The notes under the pieces: generated by a model
What the model was told of the DNA's origin: nothing
What the model saw: only the letters and a program-made list of their open reading frames with translations
The model's database searches: none
Assembly: GCF_000731315.1 (NCBI RefSeq)
Contig: NZ_HG938353.1
Coordinates: 1,984,001-2,048,000 of the forward strand
Length of the DNA stretch: 64,000 nucleotides
Reading direction: 5' to 3'
DNA from: Neorhizobium galegae bv. orientalis str. HAMBI 540
GTDB lineage: Bacteria; Pseudomonadota; Alphaproteobacteria; Rhizobiales; Rhizobiaceae
In this document: positions 14,969 to 23,884 of the stretch, one piece after another
How the letters are laid out: each line of letters opens with the position of its first letter
How positions within the stretch are numbered: position 1 is the first letter of the stretch
Position numbers and translations under genes: made by a program

Positions 14969-17446
14969 TTACGCGCCCCCTCTTGCATCGTTCTCCTCCG
15001 GCAGGATCGGCCGGCCCCGATGAAAGATGATCTCCTGCTGCGGGAACGGTATCGCGATCCCCTCTTCCTTGAACCGCTTGAGGATGGCGATCCTCAGATT
15101 GTTGCGGATCCTCAAGCCCTCGCCCATGTCGGCCAGATGGAACCTCAGTTCGAAATTGAGCGAGGACGGACCGAAGTTCAGAAACTCCACGTGCGGTTCC
15201 GGATTGCGCAGCACTTCCGGAACCTGGTCGACCAGTTCCAAAAGAATATCCATCACCTTCTGCGGATCGGTATGGTGGCTCACCGCAACCGGCACTTCGG
15301 AACGCCCGATCTTGTTGCGATGCGTCCAGTTGCCGACCGGCGAATTGATGAGGTCGGAATTCGGCACGATGATCGACTGCTTGCGAAACGTCTCGATCTC
15401 GGTGGCGCGCACCGAAATGCGCTTGACGATGCCTTCCGTCGCCCCGGTCACCACATGGTCGCCCACCTTGAACGGCCGCTCGACGAGCAGGATCAGGCCG
15501 GACACGAAGTTCGAGACGATATTCTGGAGACCGAAACCGATGCCGACCGACAGGGCGGATGCGACCAGCGCGAAGCTCGACAGATCGATGCCCGCGGCAG
15601 AAACGCCGACGAGCACCGCAAGCCCGACGCCGAGATAGCCGATACCGGTCTTGACCGAATTGCGAACGCCGAGATCCACCTGGCTGCGCGCCAGCACATT
15701 GCCGTCGATCCATTTCTGGATCCAGCGCGTGATGACGAATCCGAGGCCGAAAAGCAGAATGCCGCCGAGAATACCGACGATAGAAATGGAGATGTTACCG
15801 ATCCGGATCTGCGTGAAGAAACTGTAGATCCAGGCTTCGATATCGGCGATCTGGAAACCCCAGGTCAAGAGAATGAGGGGGATGCCGAGGATCAGCGCAA
15901 AGGCATAGATGCCGAGCCCCGCGACAAGCCCCGCCTGGTCGAGCGACACCTCCCCGAAATGAAAGTGTTCGGCGAGCCGACGGCCGGCGGCCGTATCCGT
16001 GAATGATCCCTGTTTCGAGATCGCCCTACCCGACAGCAGTCCGATATAGATCAGCACGATCACCGCGCCAGTCAGCACGATCTGGGTCGAGGCGAACCGC
16101 GCAAGCCCGACATATCCCGTCAGCACCGACAGGATGAGGAGCAGGCCCATGACGCGAAGGAACAGAGGAAAGAAGCGCGGCCAACGATGCCCCGGGCTGT
16201 CGGGATCCTCGCCCTCGACAAGCCGCGGCTGGATGAAGGAGATGGCGATCAGGATCAGGCCGATGATGACGGAGGCGAGCAGGCTTTTGACGATGGTCAG
16301 AACCAGCGGGGAATTCAGCGCCTCGCTGATCGCGCCGAGCAGATAGTCGAGCCCGTTGACGATTGCCATGGCAAGCACGGCGAGTGTCAGCAGGTGGGCG
16401 CCGCGGTTGGTGATGCGGACGAGCCGCCATTCCGGTTCGCCGGGCGCCAACACGCCATAGGTGAGCTTCCAGACGAAATTGACGAACCAGACGAACGCGA
16501 AGAAGGTCACCACGATCGGCGTGATATCCGTGCGCAGGACATTGAAGCCGTCGAGGAACAGGAAGGAGGCGACCAGAAAGGCCGCCAGCGCCACGGTCTG
16601 GATCACCGTCGACCAGAAGGCCACCGACAAACGCCTGATATAGGAAGGATGTTCATGGTCGTCGCGCCGGATGAAGCGCCCGAACAGCCGATATCCCCCA
16701 GACAGGAAGAGCATGGCCGCGCCGAGCGACAGCGCCAGAGCGCCCAGCAGCTGCAGCTTTTTGAATTTCCAGACGAAACTGATCCAGCCGCTGAAGGTGG
16801 AGCCGAAATTCCTGACTTCCGCGACGAATGCGTTGCCGGCATCGGCGAACAGCTCGCCCGACAGCTCTGTGTGACGGAAGAGCGTCTGGGTAAACAACGT
16901 GCGGCGCAGATTGGTGATCGTGTTGGCGACCTGCGTCGCGCTGTTGGAAAGCTGGCCGGCATCGTCGACGATAATGTTGAGCTCCGAGCGCTCGTTCAGC
17001 AGCCGGTTGCGCTCCTCGACGACCGCGGGCGCTTCCGGGGGCTGGCCGGCTGCGGGCGGCTCGCCGAGTCCCTTGAGGCGGGCCTGTATCTGTTCGACAC
17101 GTGTACGCATGGCATCCGATGCGGAGCGCATTTCGCCGACGATCGCTTCCGCCCTGACCCTGAGTTCCGCAAGACGTGCATCGTCGTCGGCATCGCTCTG
17201 GATCCGGTTGCGGAAGGAATCGAGCTGCTGGCGGATCGCGTCGATCTTGCCCTTCATGTCGGTATTGATGGAATCGACGGTGACGTCGGGCGCCACCTGT
17301 TCCTGGCGCTGTCCTTGTGCCTGCTGCTGCGCCTGTGCGGCCGCCTGCGAGGGCAAGCCGAGCGGGGCAGCGATTATCAGTGCCGCCAGGAGCGCGCACG
17401 CTATCCGTTGAATGGTCGAAGGGCCGGTCGTGAGAAGTTGTGTCAA
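14969..17446 (-). CDS. Mechanosensitive ion channel family protein with DUF3772 periplasmic domain
   Basis: A large inner-membrane protein of about 825 residues. It has a signal peptide (IACALLAALIIAAPLGLPSQ), a Gln-rich coiled periplasmic region with TDMKGKIDAIRQQLDSF (DUF3772 type), roughly 10-11 membrane segments, and a C-terminal MscS core with the pore helix GFGLQNIVSNFVSGLILLVE and the beta domain (ERPFKVGDHVVTGATEG). It should open on membrane tension to release solutes, useful where betaines accumulate. The start is uncertain: the TTG at 17446 puts the signal peptide about 18 residues in and is preferred over a TTG at 17593, which would add 49 atypical residues. Confidence 0.85.
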   Translation of the reverse strand: MTQLLTTGPSTIQRIACALLAALIIAAPLGLPSQAAAQAQQQAQGQRQEQVAPDVTVDSINTDMKGKIDAIRQQLDSFRNRIQSDADDDARLAELRVRAEAIVGEMRSASDAMRTRVEQIQARLKGLGEPPAAGQPPEAPAVVEERNRLLNERSELNIIVDDAGQLSNSATQVANTITNLRRTLFTQTLFRHTELSGELFADAGNAFVAEVRNFGSTFSGWISFVWKFKKLQLLGALALSLGAAMLFLSGGYRLFGRFIRRDDHEHPSYIRRLSVAFWSTVIQTVALAAFLVASFLFLDGFNVLRTDITPIVVTFFAFVWFVNFVWKLTYGVLAPGEPEWRLVRITNRGAHLLTLAVLAMAIVNGLDYLLGAISEALNSPLVLTIVKSLLASVIIGLILIAISFIQPRLVEGEDPDSPGHRWPRFFPLFLRVMGLLLILSVLTGYVGLARFASTQIVLTGAVIVLIYIGLLSGRAISKQGSFTDTAAGRRLAEHFHFGEVSLDQAGLVAGLGIYAFALILGIPLILLTWGFQIADIEAWIYSFFTQIRIGNISISIVGILGGILLFGLGFVITRWIQKWIDGNVLARSQVDLGVRNSVKTGIGYLGVGLAVLVGVSAAGIDLSSFALVASALSVGIGFGLQNIVSNFVSGLILLVERPFKVGDHVVTGATEGIVKRISVRATEIETFRKQSIIVPNSDLINSPVGNWTHRNKIGRSEVPVAVSHHTDPQKVMDILLELVDQVPEVLRNPEPHVEFLNFGPSSLNFELRFHLADMGEGLRIRNNLRIAILKRFKEEGIAIPFPQQEIIFHRGRPILPEENDARGGA

Positions 17447-17609
17447 ATGTCTGCTCTTTTGTCTTTCGATCGGATTCGCGCGCGAAAATAGAGTGACTTC
17501 TGGGCGAAGAAAAGGAATGCTCTGACGCCCGGCCACGAATTGGAACAATTCGTGGAACCTGGAACATTTCTTCGCGTTTCTCCGTCCCAACAATCATTGA
17601 GGGTAAGTC

Positions 17610-17864
17610 ATGGAACAGGCAGGTATCGGCTGGATCGCAGCCATCATCATCGGCGGCATTGCCGGCTGGCTCGCTGAAAAGTTCATGAAAAGCGACATGG
17701 GCTTAATCATGAACATTATTCTCGGCATTGTCGGCGCCATCATCGCCAATGCCATTCTCAACTTTTTCCACCTTTCGCTGGGTAGCGGCTGGATCGCTTA
17801 CCTCATCGCTGGCTTTATCGGCGCGTGCATCCTGATCGCCGTCGCACGCCTGTTCCGCCGCTAG
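17610..17864 (+). CDS. GlsB/YeaQ/YmgE family small membrane protein
   Basis: An 84-residue, very hydrophobic, Gly-rich protein with three membrane segments (GWIAAIIIGGIAGWLAEKFM, IMNIILGIVGAIIANAIL, WIAYLIAGFIGACILIAV). This is the transglycosylase-associated protein family, stress-linked small inner-membrane proteins without proven enzymatic activity. The ATG at 17610 follows GAGGGTAAG. It is divergent from the mechanosensitive channel gene and convergent with DUF924. Confidence 0.9.
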   Translation: MEQAGIGWIAAIIIGGIAGWLAEKFMKSDMGLIMNIILGIVGAIIANAILNFFHLSLGSGWIAYLIAGFIGACILIAVARLFRR

Positions 17865-17875
17865 TTACCTCAACG

Positions 17876-18433
17876 TCAGAAACCGGCGCCGGGCTTGGCC
17901 AGATATTCCAGCTCGGCGGCGGTCGATTCCCGGCCAAGCAGCGCATTGCGATGCGGGAAGCGGCCGAACTCGCGGATCACCAGGCGGTGACGCTCCGCAT
18001 AATCCAGATAATCCGCATCCCCCAGCAAAGCGAAGAGCTCCACCGACCGATCCTGATCGGCAAGGACTTCCGAGTGTTCGAACGGGAGATAGAAGAAGCC
18101 GCGCTGTTCGGGCAGGACCGCCATATCCGCACCGGCCTCGATTGCCAGCCTTGCCTCCCGCAAAGCCAGCCAGTCCGTTGCGAAGGCAAGCGGGGTGCCG
18201 CGATAGAGATTGCGGGAAAGCTGGTCGAGCACGATCACCGCCGCGAGCCGGTTTTCCGGCGAAGCCCGCCACGCGTCGAGCTCGCCCCGGGCAAGCGAGA
18301 GATGCGTCGCGGCAAAATGCCGGCGCATCGCTTCGTCGAGCGCTTCGTTCTTCTCGAACCAGTCCTTGCGGGTGAGCTCCCTGAACCAGAAGGCGAAAAC
18401 TTCGTCCGGGGTCTTTATGTCGGTCTGCGCCAT
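17876..18433 (-). CDS. DUF924 family protein
   Basis: A 185-residue soluble alpha-helical protein beginning with a short tail and then DEVFAFWFRELTRKDWFEKN, followed by VIVLDQLSRNLYRGTPLAFA and FFYLPFEHSE, all diagnostic of the DUF924 (TPR-like) family. The biochemical role is unknown. It is the last of four minus-strand genes, 11 nt after the UPF0303 gene, and the downstream neighbour is convergent. Confidence 0.88.
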   Translation of the reverse strand: MAQTDIKTPDEVFAFWFRELTRKDWFEKNEALDEAMRRHFAATHLSLARGELDAWRASPENRLAAVIVLDQLSRNLYRGTPLAFATDWLALREARLAIEAGADMAVLPEQRGFFYLPFEHSEVLADQDRSVELFALLGDADYLDYAERHRLVIREFGRFPHRNALLGRESTAAELEYLAKPGAGF

Positions 18434-18444
18434 CGAATATCTCC

Positions 18445-18936
18445 TCAGTCGAGACGGAGCGTGGAGATATCCTTGCCGGTCATCCGTGCAAGGGCTTCGA
18501 CGACCATATTATGATCCTCGCGCTGCGGCAGGCCCGAAACGGTCACCGCCCCGATGCAACCGACACCGGCGACCTTGATCGGGAAGCTGCCGCCATGCGG
18601 CGCGTGGTCCGCCGCGGAAATACCATATCGGTTTTCGACCGTGTCGCCCTGGAGCTCGAGCTTCCGTCCGATCGCATAGCTGGACTGGAAGAAGCGGAGC
18701 ACAAGATTGCGCTTGCGCCGTACCCAGCTCTGGTTGTCGGCGCTGGTGCCCGGCAGCGCCGTGTAGAAGGCCGACATCGAATGCAATTGCACGTCGATGA
18801 CGATGCTCAGGCCCCGCTCGACGGCCATATGCCGGAGCAGCGATCCGAGATCCCAGGCGGTCGTCAGGTCGAACCGGTCGAAGACCAGCGCCTTCTCCTG
18901 CTCGGCGATCTTCGCCATGTCTTCTTCGATGGCCAT
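18445..18936 (-). CDS. UPF0303 / GlcG-HbpS heme-degrading-domain protein
   Basis: A 163-residue protein with the GlcG/HbpS alpha-beta fold: LSIVIDVQLHSMSAFYTALP, then NRYGISAADHAPHGGSFPI and VGCIGAVTVSGLPQREDHNM. These segments are typical of the UPF0303 subgroup. Family members are linked with heme binding or oxidative stress, but activity here is unknown. The ATG at 18936 follows GGAGGAG; a longer reading would add 40 Pro/Ser-rich residues and is rejected. Confidence 0.86.
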   Translation of the reverse strand: MAIEEDMAKIAEQEKALVFDRFDLTTAWDLGSLLRHMAVERGLSIVIDVQLHSMSAFYTALPGTSADNQSWVRRKRNLVLRFFQSSYAIGRKLELQGDTVENRYGISAADHAPHGGSFPIKVAGVGCIGAVTVSGLPQREDHNMVVEALARMTGKDISTLRLD

Positions 18937-18997
18937 GCGTTCTCCTCCGCTTTGCGGTTGCGGGGGATTGATGACGGCAAAGCGACCGAAAGTAAAG

Positions 18998-19549
18998 TTA
19001 CTCGGCGGCAGCGAGTTCCCGGACGGGAAAGAAGGCGGCGAGTTCGTTGACGGCAAAGCCGATCCGCTGCTGCAACGCCTCGGAGACGATGCGGTAGTCG
19101 GCGAAATCGCGATCGGATGCGTAGACGGCCGTCGGCAGGGTATGGGCCATAAAGAAACCGAAAAGCGGCCGAAGCTGATGTTCGACCATCAGCGCGTGCC
19201 GGTCGCCACCGCCGGTCGCGGTGATCAGGATCGGCTTGGCGCGCAGCTGTTCGGGATCGATCAGATCGATGAAATGCTTGAAGAGCCCGGGATAGCTGCC
19301 CTTGTAGGTCGGCGAACCGACAATCAGGAAGTCCGCCTCGACGACATCCGCCAGTACCCTGGCGGCCGCTTCATCAAGATCACTCTGGCGTTGTGCCTGA
19401 CCAAGAGACGGTCCCACATCGGTGAGGTCATGAAGCCGGGTATCGAATCCATAACGCTCGGCTGCGACCGAGGCGATATGTTCGACCAGCGCAAAAGTTT
19501 TGGACGGGCGATTATAGCTCCCCGCGAGACCGACGAGTTTCAGGGCCAT
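18998..19549 (-). CDS. NADPH-dependent FMN reductase (SsuE/MsuE-like)
   Basis: A 183-residue flavodoxin-fold protein: LVGLAGSYNRPSKTFALVEH binds FMN phosphate, and VGSPTYKGSYPGLFKHFIDL with ITATGGGDRHA are typical of SsuE/MsuE FMN reductases, which feed reduced FMN to two-component monooxygenases, often for sulfonates. No monooxygenase is adjacent; a FAD/NAD-binding protein lies upstream. The ATG at 19549 is chosen because the conserved fold begins at the second residue. 61 nt separate it from UPF0303. Confidence 0.85.
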   Translation of the reverse strand: MALKLVGLAGSYNRPSKTFALVEHIASVAAERYGFDTRLHDLTDVGPSLGQAQRQSDLDEAAARVLADVVEADFLIVGSPTYKGSYPGLFKHFIDLIDPEQLRAKPILITATGGGDRHALMVEHQLRPLFGFFMAHTLPTAVYASDRDFADYRIVSEALQQRIGFAVNELAAFFPVRELAAAE

Positions 19550-19666
19550 GGAAATTCCTTCCTGCGCAATGACTTTCTCCAGATTAACGTCGATGGCGCG
19601 GCATGAAAGCAAGGAACCTGCCGTTGATGCTCGATCAGGAGAAAATCGTGCTCATGGAATGCTCGA

Positions 19667-21052
19667 CTACGCGATACGGGCTCGCCGTGGTGCCGTCCGG
19701 GAAATGTCCGTGGCGATTGTCTCTGCAAGCGCCTTGGCCTGTACGCGGATATCCGGCACCGCCGTGATCTCCCAGAATTGGCCGGCGGTCAGCGCTCCCG
19801 CAGCAAACAGGCCGGGCTGTGGCCGGCCATCCGGATCGAGAACGCGAGACCGCCCATCGACGGAGATGCCAAGTCCGAGTTCGTCCATGGCGATCATCTG
19901 TCGGTTCCGCATCTCGGTCAGCAGCGGCGAATGGCCGATGCCGGCGCGCTCCATGCCGGTGCAGTTGACGATCCAGTCCGCATGGAACGACGCAATGTCC
20001 GGCGTGCCGCGTTGCCTGAACCGGACGTTCGCACCCTCGGCATCTCTGTCGATCTCGCGGAGAAAACCGGCATGCACGGTCACCGTACCGTCCTTCAGAA
20101 GCGCGTTAAAGCGGGCGAACACTTCCGGCGCAATGCGGTGGCGGTGGATGTTCCACCAGGCAAGAGCATGGCGCAGGAACCGCGAGCGCTGCTCGGTGGT
20201 AAGGCTCTGCCACAAAGCCTGGGTCTGCGGCCTCAGGCCATCGACGACGCCCCGCCAGTCGGCACCGTTCTCCACCTGTCGCCGCAAGGCGCGCAGCAGC
20301 GCGCTGATTTCGCGGCTGTCGGGCAGGTCCGGCGTGACGGGAGCCGCGCGCCGGGTCGGATGCGGATGCGGCACCAGTCCGCGCCGCGACAGGACATGGA
20401 TGCGGCCGCGATGTCCTTGGGCGCGCAGCGACAGAACCTGGTCGATCATCGTCAGGCCGGAGCCGAAGATACAGAGTTCGTCGGTGCGGCCGACGCGCGA
20501 AAGCCAGCCGAGTCGCCAGGGATTGTCGATGATGCGGGAGCCGACGCCCGGATCGATACGATCCTTCGGCAAAGGCAGATCGGCATTGCCGACGCCGAGC
20601 GCCAGAATGACGGTACGGGCACGCAGTTCGCCGACGTTGTCGAGATGGAAGACGATCCCGTCCTGTTCGCACTGGACGCAGGCCGTCGCCTTGGCTCGGA
20701 TAAAATCCACGTGCGCGCGCCGCTCACGGGGCCTCAGCAGCGAGGCAAGCGTATCGCGCAGGTAGAGGCCGTAGTCGCCGCGAGAGGCGAAATCCTCCGG
20801 AAAGGCCGCCCTGCCTTGGCCGCGTAGCCATTCGACGAAATCGTCCGGTCGATCCGGAAACACGCTCATCCGCGCCGCTGGGACATTGAGACGGTGCAGA
20901 TAGAATTCGGTGCGGTAGGCGGTGCCCCGCCCGAAGCCGGGATCGTCGCCGACTACCGCGATCGACGCGGAGGACGGCAGGAAGCGCAGGAGGTTGATGG
21001 TAAGGGCGATTGCGGAAAAACCGGAACCGACGACGGCGACATCATAGGTCAT
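19667..21052 (-). CDS. FAD/NAD(P)-binding oxidoreductase (PF13454 type)
   Basis: A 461-residue protein starting MTYDVAVVGSGFSAIALTIN, an FAD Rossmann motif, then GFGRGTAYRTEFYLHRLNVP typical of the FAD-NAD(P)-binding family found with siderophore or sulfonate metabolism genes. Later segments include RTVILALGVGNADLPLP, ELCIFGSGLTMIDQVLSL and DWIVNCTGMERAGIGHSPLL. The substrate is unknown. The ATG at 21052 begins exactly at the fold. It may work with the FMN reductase 117 nt downstream, since both are on the same strand. Confidence 0.82.
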   Translation of the reverse strand: MTYDVAVVGSGFSAIALTINLLRFLPSSASIAVVGDDPGFGRGTAYRTEFYLHRLNVPAARMSVFPDRPDDFVEWLRGQGRAAFPEDFASRGDYGLYLRDTLASLLRPRERRAHVDFIRAKATACVQCEQDGIVFHLDNVGELRARTVILALGVGNADLPLPKDRIDPGVGSRIIDNPWRLGWLSRVGRTDELCIFGSGLTMIDQVLSLRAQGHRGRIHVLSRRGLVPHPHPTRRAAPVTPDLPDSREISALLRALRRQVENGADWRGVVDGLRPQTQALWQSLTTEQRSRFLRHALAWWNIHRHRIAPEVFARFNALLKDGTVTVHAGFLREIDRDAEGANVRFRQRGTPDIASFHADWIVNCTGMERAGIGHSPLLTEMRNRQMIAMDELGLGISVDGRSRVLDPDGRPQPGLFAAGALTAGQFWEITAVPDIRVQAKALAETIATDISRTAPRRARIA

Positions 21053-21202
21053 CAAGCACACACTCCTCGTCCTGGGTTGCTTTGGGCGAAAGGTTGTCTT
21101 GGAAGCCACAGGAAAGCGATTTTGGATCCGCTTCCGCCGACGCTTCAATGTCTACCAACTTAATAGAGATTGACGAAGAGTAAAGATGTTTTCGCGTCTC
21201 TT

Positions 21203-21502
21203 TCAGTTGCACGCCTGTTCAGGCCGCGGCAGCGTCGGGGCTTCGGCGCTCGGATTGGTATTGTTCGGCGTTCCCGGCGGCTGGCAGTGATCTTCCTGAT
21301 CGACAGTGCCAGTCGTGCTGTTGGTGGTCGTCGGATCGGTGACGCCCGGAAGCGTGGTGACCGGCGAGGCGCCGGAATTGGCATTGGGTACGGTGGTTGT
21401 CGTCCCCGGCAAGGTTGTCGTGGCACCCGTGCCTGACGTCTGGGCCAGAACGGGCGCCGAAAGCAGGGAGATGGCGGAAAACGCGATGATCCTCGTCAAC
21501 AT
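21203..21502 (-). CDS. Small secreted Thr/Pro-rich protein
   Basis: A 99-residue protein with a clear signal peptide (MLTRIIAFSAISLLSAPVLA, cleavage after ALA-Q) and a mature part of about 79 residues dominated by Thr, Pro, Asn and Gly, with repeated TTLPG and TTTVP-like units and two cysteines (DHCQPPG and the penultimate Cys). No domain is recognised; low-complexity periplasmic or secreted proteins of this kind are common in rhizobia. A GGAGG lies 6-10 nt upstream of the ATG. Confidence 0.65.
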   Translation of the reverse strand: MLTRIIAFSAISLLSAPVLAQTSGTGATTTLPGTTTTVPNANSGASPVTTLPGVTDPTTTNSTTGTVDQEDHCQPPGTPNNTNPSAEAPTLPRPEQACN

Positions 21503-21590
21503 GTGAAGGTTCCTCCGGTTGATCGAAGAAACAACCGGAAGCCATGCCACTTGGTTCCGTTCCGCCCGTCCGTCTTCGGCCCAACACCGT

Positions 21591-21956
21591 TCAACTCGGC
21601 ATCATGTCGTGGATCGAAGACAGCAGCATGTCATGCTGATAGGGCTTCGGCAGAAAGACCGTGTTGGCCGGCAGGAGCATCGGATCGAGGCTGACGACGC
21701 CCGACGTGATGATGATGCCGATGCTCGGGCGGATGGCGCGTATCCGCTGAGCGAGCTGGATGCCATCCATCGACCCCGCCATGTTCACGTCGGTAAAAAC
21801 GATGTCGATATCGGACCGGTTGCGGAACAGCACCATCGCCTCGTCGGCACTGCCTGCTTCCAACACCTGGTGCCCGACCTCTTCCAGCGCATCGAGCGTG
21901 GTGAATCGGATTAGCGGTTCATCCTCGACGACGAGGACAACAGCTTTCTGCGCCAT
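21591..21956 (-). CDS. Single-domain response regulator (CheY-like)
   Basis: A 121-residue receiver domain with no output domain: VLVVEDEPLIRFTTLDALEE carries the acidic pair, TDVNMAGSMDGIQLA carries the phosphoacceptor Asp, followed by IITSG (Thr/Ser) and VFLPKPYQH (Lys-Pro). All receiver residues are kept. AAGGAGA precedes the ATG at 21956. No histidine kinase is adjacent. The 340 nt between it and the TerC-family gene hold no recognisable gene. Confidence 0.88.
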   Translation of the reverse strand: MAQKAVVLVVEDEPLIRFTTLDALEEVGHQVLEAGSADEAMVLFRNRSDIDIVFTDVNMAGSMDGIQLAQRIRAIRPSIGIIITSGVVSLDPMLLPANTVFLPKPYQHDMLLSSIHDMMPS

Positions 21957-22296
21957 GAACGTCTCCTTCATCCATCGGATGCTTGTCCCATGGCCTCCAC
22001 CGGCGAAAATCCGCTCCGCGATGCGGCAGGTCGGGGACGCGCTCCGCCGTGAGGCCATATAGGAGGCAGGTGAGTCGCGACAAGTGGAACTGAAGCCGGA
22101 CTAAAACGCCTTTACCCGGATCGGTTGCTTTTCCGCAGACATCATCCGCTTCAATAATGGATAATGGCGTTTGACAGGATGCGAAATCCGCTTGCCAAGT
22201 GCTCCGAAATATCCTGTACCAATCGCCACGAAAATGTGACTAGAAGATCAGCATAACCTTCCACCCTCATCCACTCCCGACTCAGGTTCACGCTTC

Positions 22297-22920
22297 ATGA
22301 TGGAACTCTTCACCGCAGCCGGCTTCGCGGCGCTTCTCGAGGTCATCGCCATCAACCTCGTTCTTTCCGGCGACAATGCCATCGTCATCGGTCTTGCTGC
22401 CGCCGGTCTTCCTGCCGAACTGCGCAAGAAGGCGATCCTCTTCGGCATCTCCGCGGCGACCGTGCTGCGCCTCGTGTTTGCGGTCGTTGCAACCTACCTT
22501 CTGGCGATCAAGGGGCTCCAGCTTGCCGGCGGCCTGCTGCTGGCCTGGGTCTGTTGGAAGATGTGGAGCGAGCTGCGCGAGGGCCAGGGCGACGATGCGC
22601 ACACCGCCGCACAAGCCAAGGAAAACGCCGCGCAGAAGACTTTCTTTCAGGCCGCGACCCAGATCGTCGTCGCCGACGTCTCGATGTCGCTCGACAACGT
22701 GCTGGCTGTCGCCGGCGCCGCCAAGGAGCATTCGACCGTCCTGATCATCGGCCTGATCGTCTCGATCGCCCTGATGGGGATCGCCGCCAACTTCGTGGCC
22801 AAACTGCTCTCCCGTTTCCGCTGGATCGCCTATGTGGGCCTGGCGGTCATCGTTTATGTGGCGCTCGATATGATCTATCACGGCTCTCTCGAAGTCCTGC
22901 CGCTCATCCAGGGCGCATAA
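22297..22920 (+). CDS. TerC/YjbE family integral membrane protein
   Basis: A 207-residue protein with about seven membrane helices. The motif LEVIAINLVLSGDNAIVIGL near residue 12 and ADVSMSLDNVLAVAGAA near residue 127 are the paired D-N segments of the TerC family, thought to form a metal (often manganese) pathway. The YjbE subfamily is linked with metal efflux or metallation of exported proteins. A terminator lies 32 nt downstream. I looked for a yybP-ykoY manganese riboswitch in the 340-nt leader and did not find one. Confidence 0.87.
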   Translation: MMELFTAAGFAALLEVIAINLVLSGDNAIVIGLAAAGLPAELRKKAILFGISAATVLRLVFAVVATYLLAIKGLQLAGGLLLAWVCWKMWSELREGQGDDAHTAAQAKENAAQKTFFQAATQIVVADVSMSLDNVLAVAGAAKEHSTVLIIGLIVSIALMGIAANFVAKLLSRFRWIAYVGLAVIVYVALDMIYHGSLEVLPLIQGA

Positions 22921-22951
22921 ATTTCTTCCCAGCCTCTCGACCAGCCATTTG

Positions 22952-22985
22952 CCCCGCCGGCGCCGATCGCGTTGGCGGGGTTTTC
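22952..22985 (+). terminator. Intrinsic terminator after the TerC-family gene
   Basis: CCCCGCC (22952-22958) pairs with GGCGGGG (22974-22980) across a 15-nt loop and is followed directly by TTTTC. It is a textbook intrinsic terminator 32 nt after the stop codon. Confidence 0.8.
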
Positions 22986-23067
22986 TATTTCGCCTCCCCG
23001 GAGAGGTATTGGAACGAGACAGTGCCCTGATTTGAAACAGGAAAATTATTCTCTGCTTACCAAGTCT

Positions 23068-23096
23068 TTGACATTTGTGACGTTCCCATTGATCAT
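23068..23096 (+). promoter_or_regulatory. Possible promoter for the cupin leader
   Basis: TTGACA at 23068-23073 is a consensus -35 box, with 17 nt to GATCAT at 23091-23096, a weak -10. It precedes the structured leader of the cupin gene by about 30 nt. The -10 match is poor, so the call is tentative. Confidence 0.35.
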
Positions 23097-23124
23097 GTTC
23101 GGCAAGCAAAGCTACGTGGCCTCC

Positions 23125-23185
23125 AGCCGGCATGACGCCGGTTAGGGGCTCGCGGACCCCCTACTCGCAAGAGTTGGTGAGCCCC
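23125..23185 (+). promoter_or_regulatory. Structured 5' leader (two hairpins, alternative pairing) before the cupin gene
   Basis: Hairpin 1 is AGCCGGC (23125-23131) paired with GCCGGTT (23137-23143), including one G-T wobble. Hairpin 2 is GGGGCTC (23145-23151) with GAGCCCC (23179-23185), enclosing an inner ACTC-gcaa-GAGT stem with a GNRA loop (23163-23174). GGGG at 23145-23148 can instead pair with CCCC at 23157-23160, so two folds exclude each other. It ends 23 nt before the TTG start. It matches no riboswitch class I know. Confidence 0.4.
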
Positions 23186-23208
23186 GTCCAAGTCAATGAG
23201 AGCCGATC

Positions 23209-23718
23209 TTGAGCCACGATCACGACGATCATCATCACCCTCATGACAATGACCATGACGGTCATTCGCACGTCGATTGGCGCGAGCACGGCGTGAAAGT
23301 CATCCCCGGCAATTCGCTCGATCCCAACACCGCCCAGACCCCCGGCATGAACCGCGCGACCGCGATCAACAACGCCCGTGCGGGTGCCGAAAAGATCTGG
23401 GCGGGCACGGTGACGATCCATGCCAACGCCAAGACCGGCGCCCATCACCATGGCGATCTGGAAAGTATCATCTACGTACTGAAGGGAAGAGCGCGGATGC
23501 GCTGGGGCGACAATCTCGAATTCGTGGCGGAGGCAGGCCCCGGCGATTTCATCTATGTGCCGCCCTACGTGCCGCACCAGGAGATCAACGCCAGCCGCGA
23601 CGAGACCCTGGAATGTGTCCTCTGCCGCTCCGGCCAGGACCCGGTCGTGGTCAACCTCGATATCGAACCGATCGAGAAGCCGGAAGAAGTCCTCTGGAAG
23701 GACCCGATCCACAAATAA
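23209..23718 (+). CDS. Cupin-domain protein with His-rich N-terminus
   Basis: A 169-residue protein. The first 22 residues are mostly His and Asp (SHDHDDHHHPHDNDHDGHSH), a likely metal-binding tail. A single cupin barrel follows, with metal ligands in TGAHHHGDLESIIYVLKGRA and VPPYVPHQEINA. The enzymatic role is unknown. The start is TTG 23209; no in-frame ATG exists before the cupin core except inside the His tail, and the ribosome site is weak, which fits control through the structured leader. It could act as a metal-dependent enzyme or store. Confidence 0.78.
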   Translation: MSHDHDDHHHPHDNDHDGHSHVDWREHGVKVIPGNSLDPNTAQTPGMNRATAINNARAGAEKIWAGTVTIHANAKTGAHHHGDLESIIYVLKGRARMRWGDNLEFVAEAGPGDFIYVPPYVPHQEINASRDETLECVLCRSGQDPVVVNLDIEPIEKPEEVLWKDPIHK

Positions 23719-23884
23719 CGCGCCAACTGATTTCCCGCATGAAATGCAGCGATTGGCGCAAATGCCGCCGCAATCTGCCCTTACACTTGCTCCGACTGGA
23801 GATTGACCGCCTCGAACCTCTCCTTTAGAAGGCGGCATTCCGTTCCGAAGCAAGGACTTCGGGATTTTTAACGCTCCGGAGCTG

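Noticed and set aside
16187..17491. 434-codon + strand frame opposite the mechanosensitive channel gene
   Set aside because: The minus-strand channel has signal peptide, membrane helices and the MscS core; the + frame has none of these.
21957..22296. Possible yybP-ykoY manganese riboswitch before the TerC-family gene
   Set aside because: I could not find the conserved loop sequences of that riboswitch class; only ordinary leader sequence is seen.
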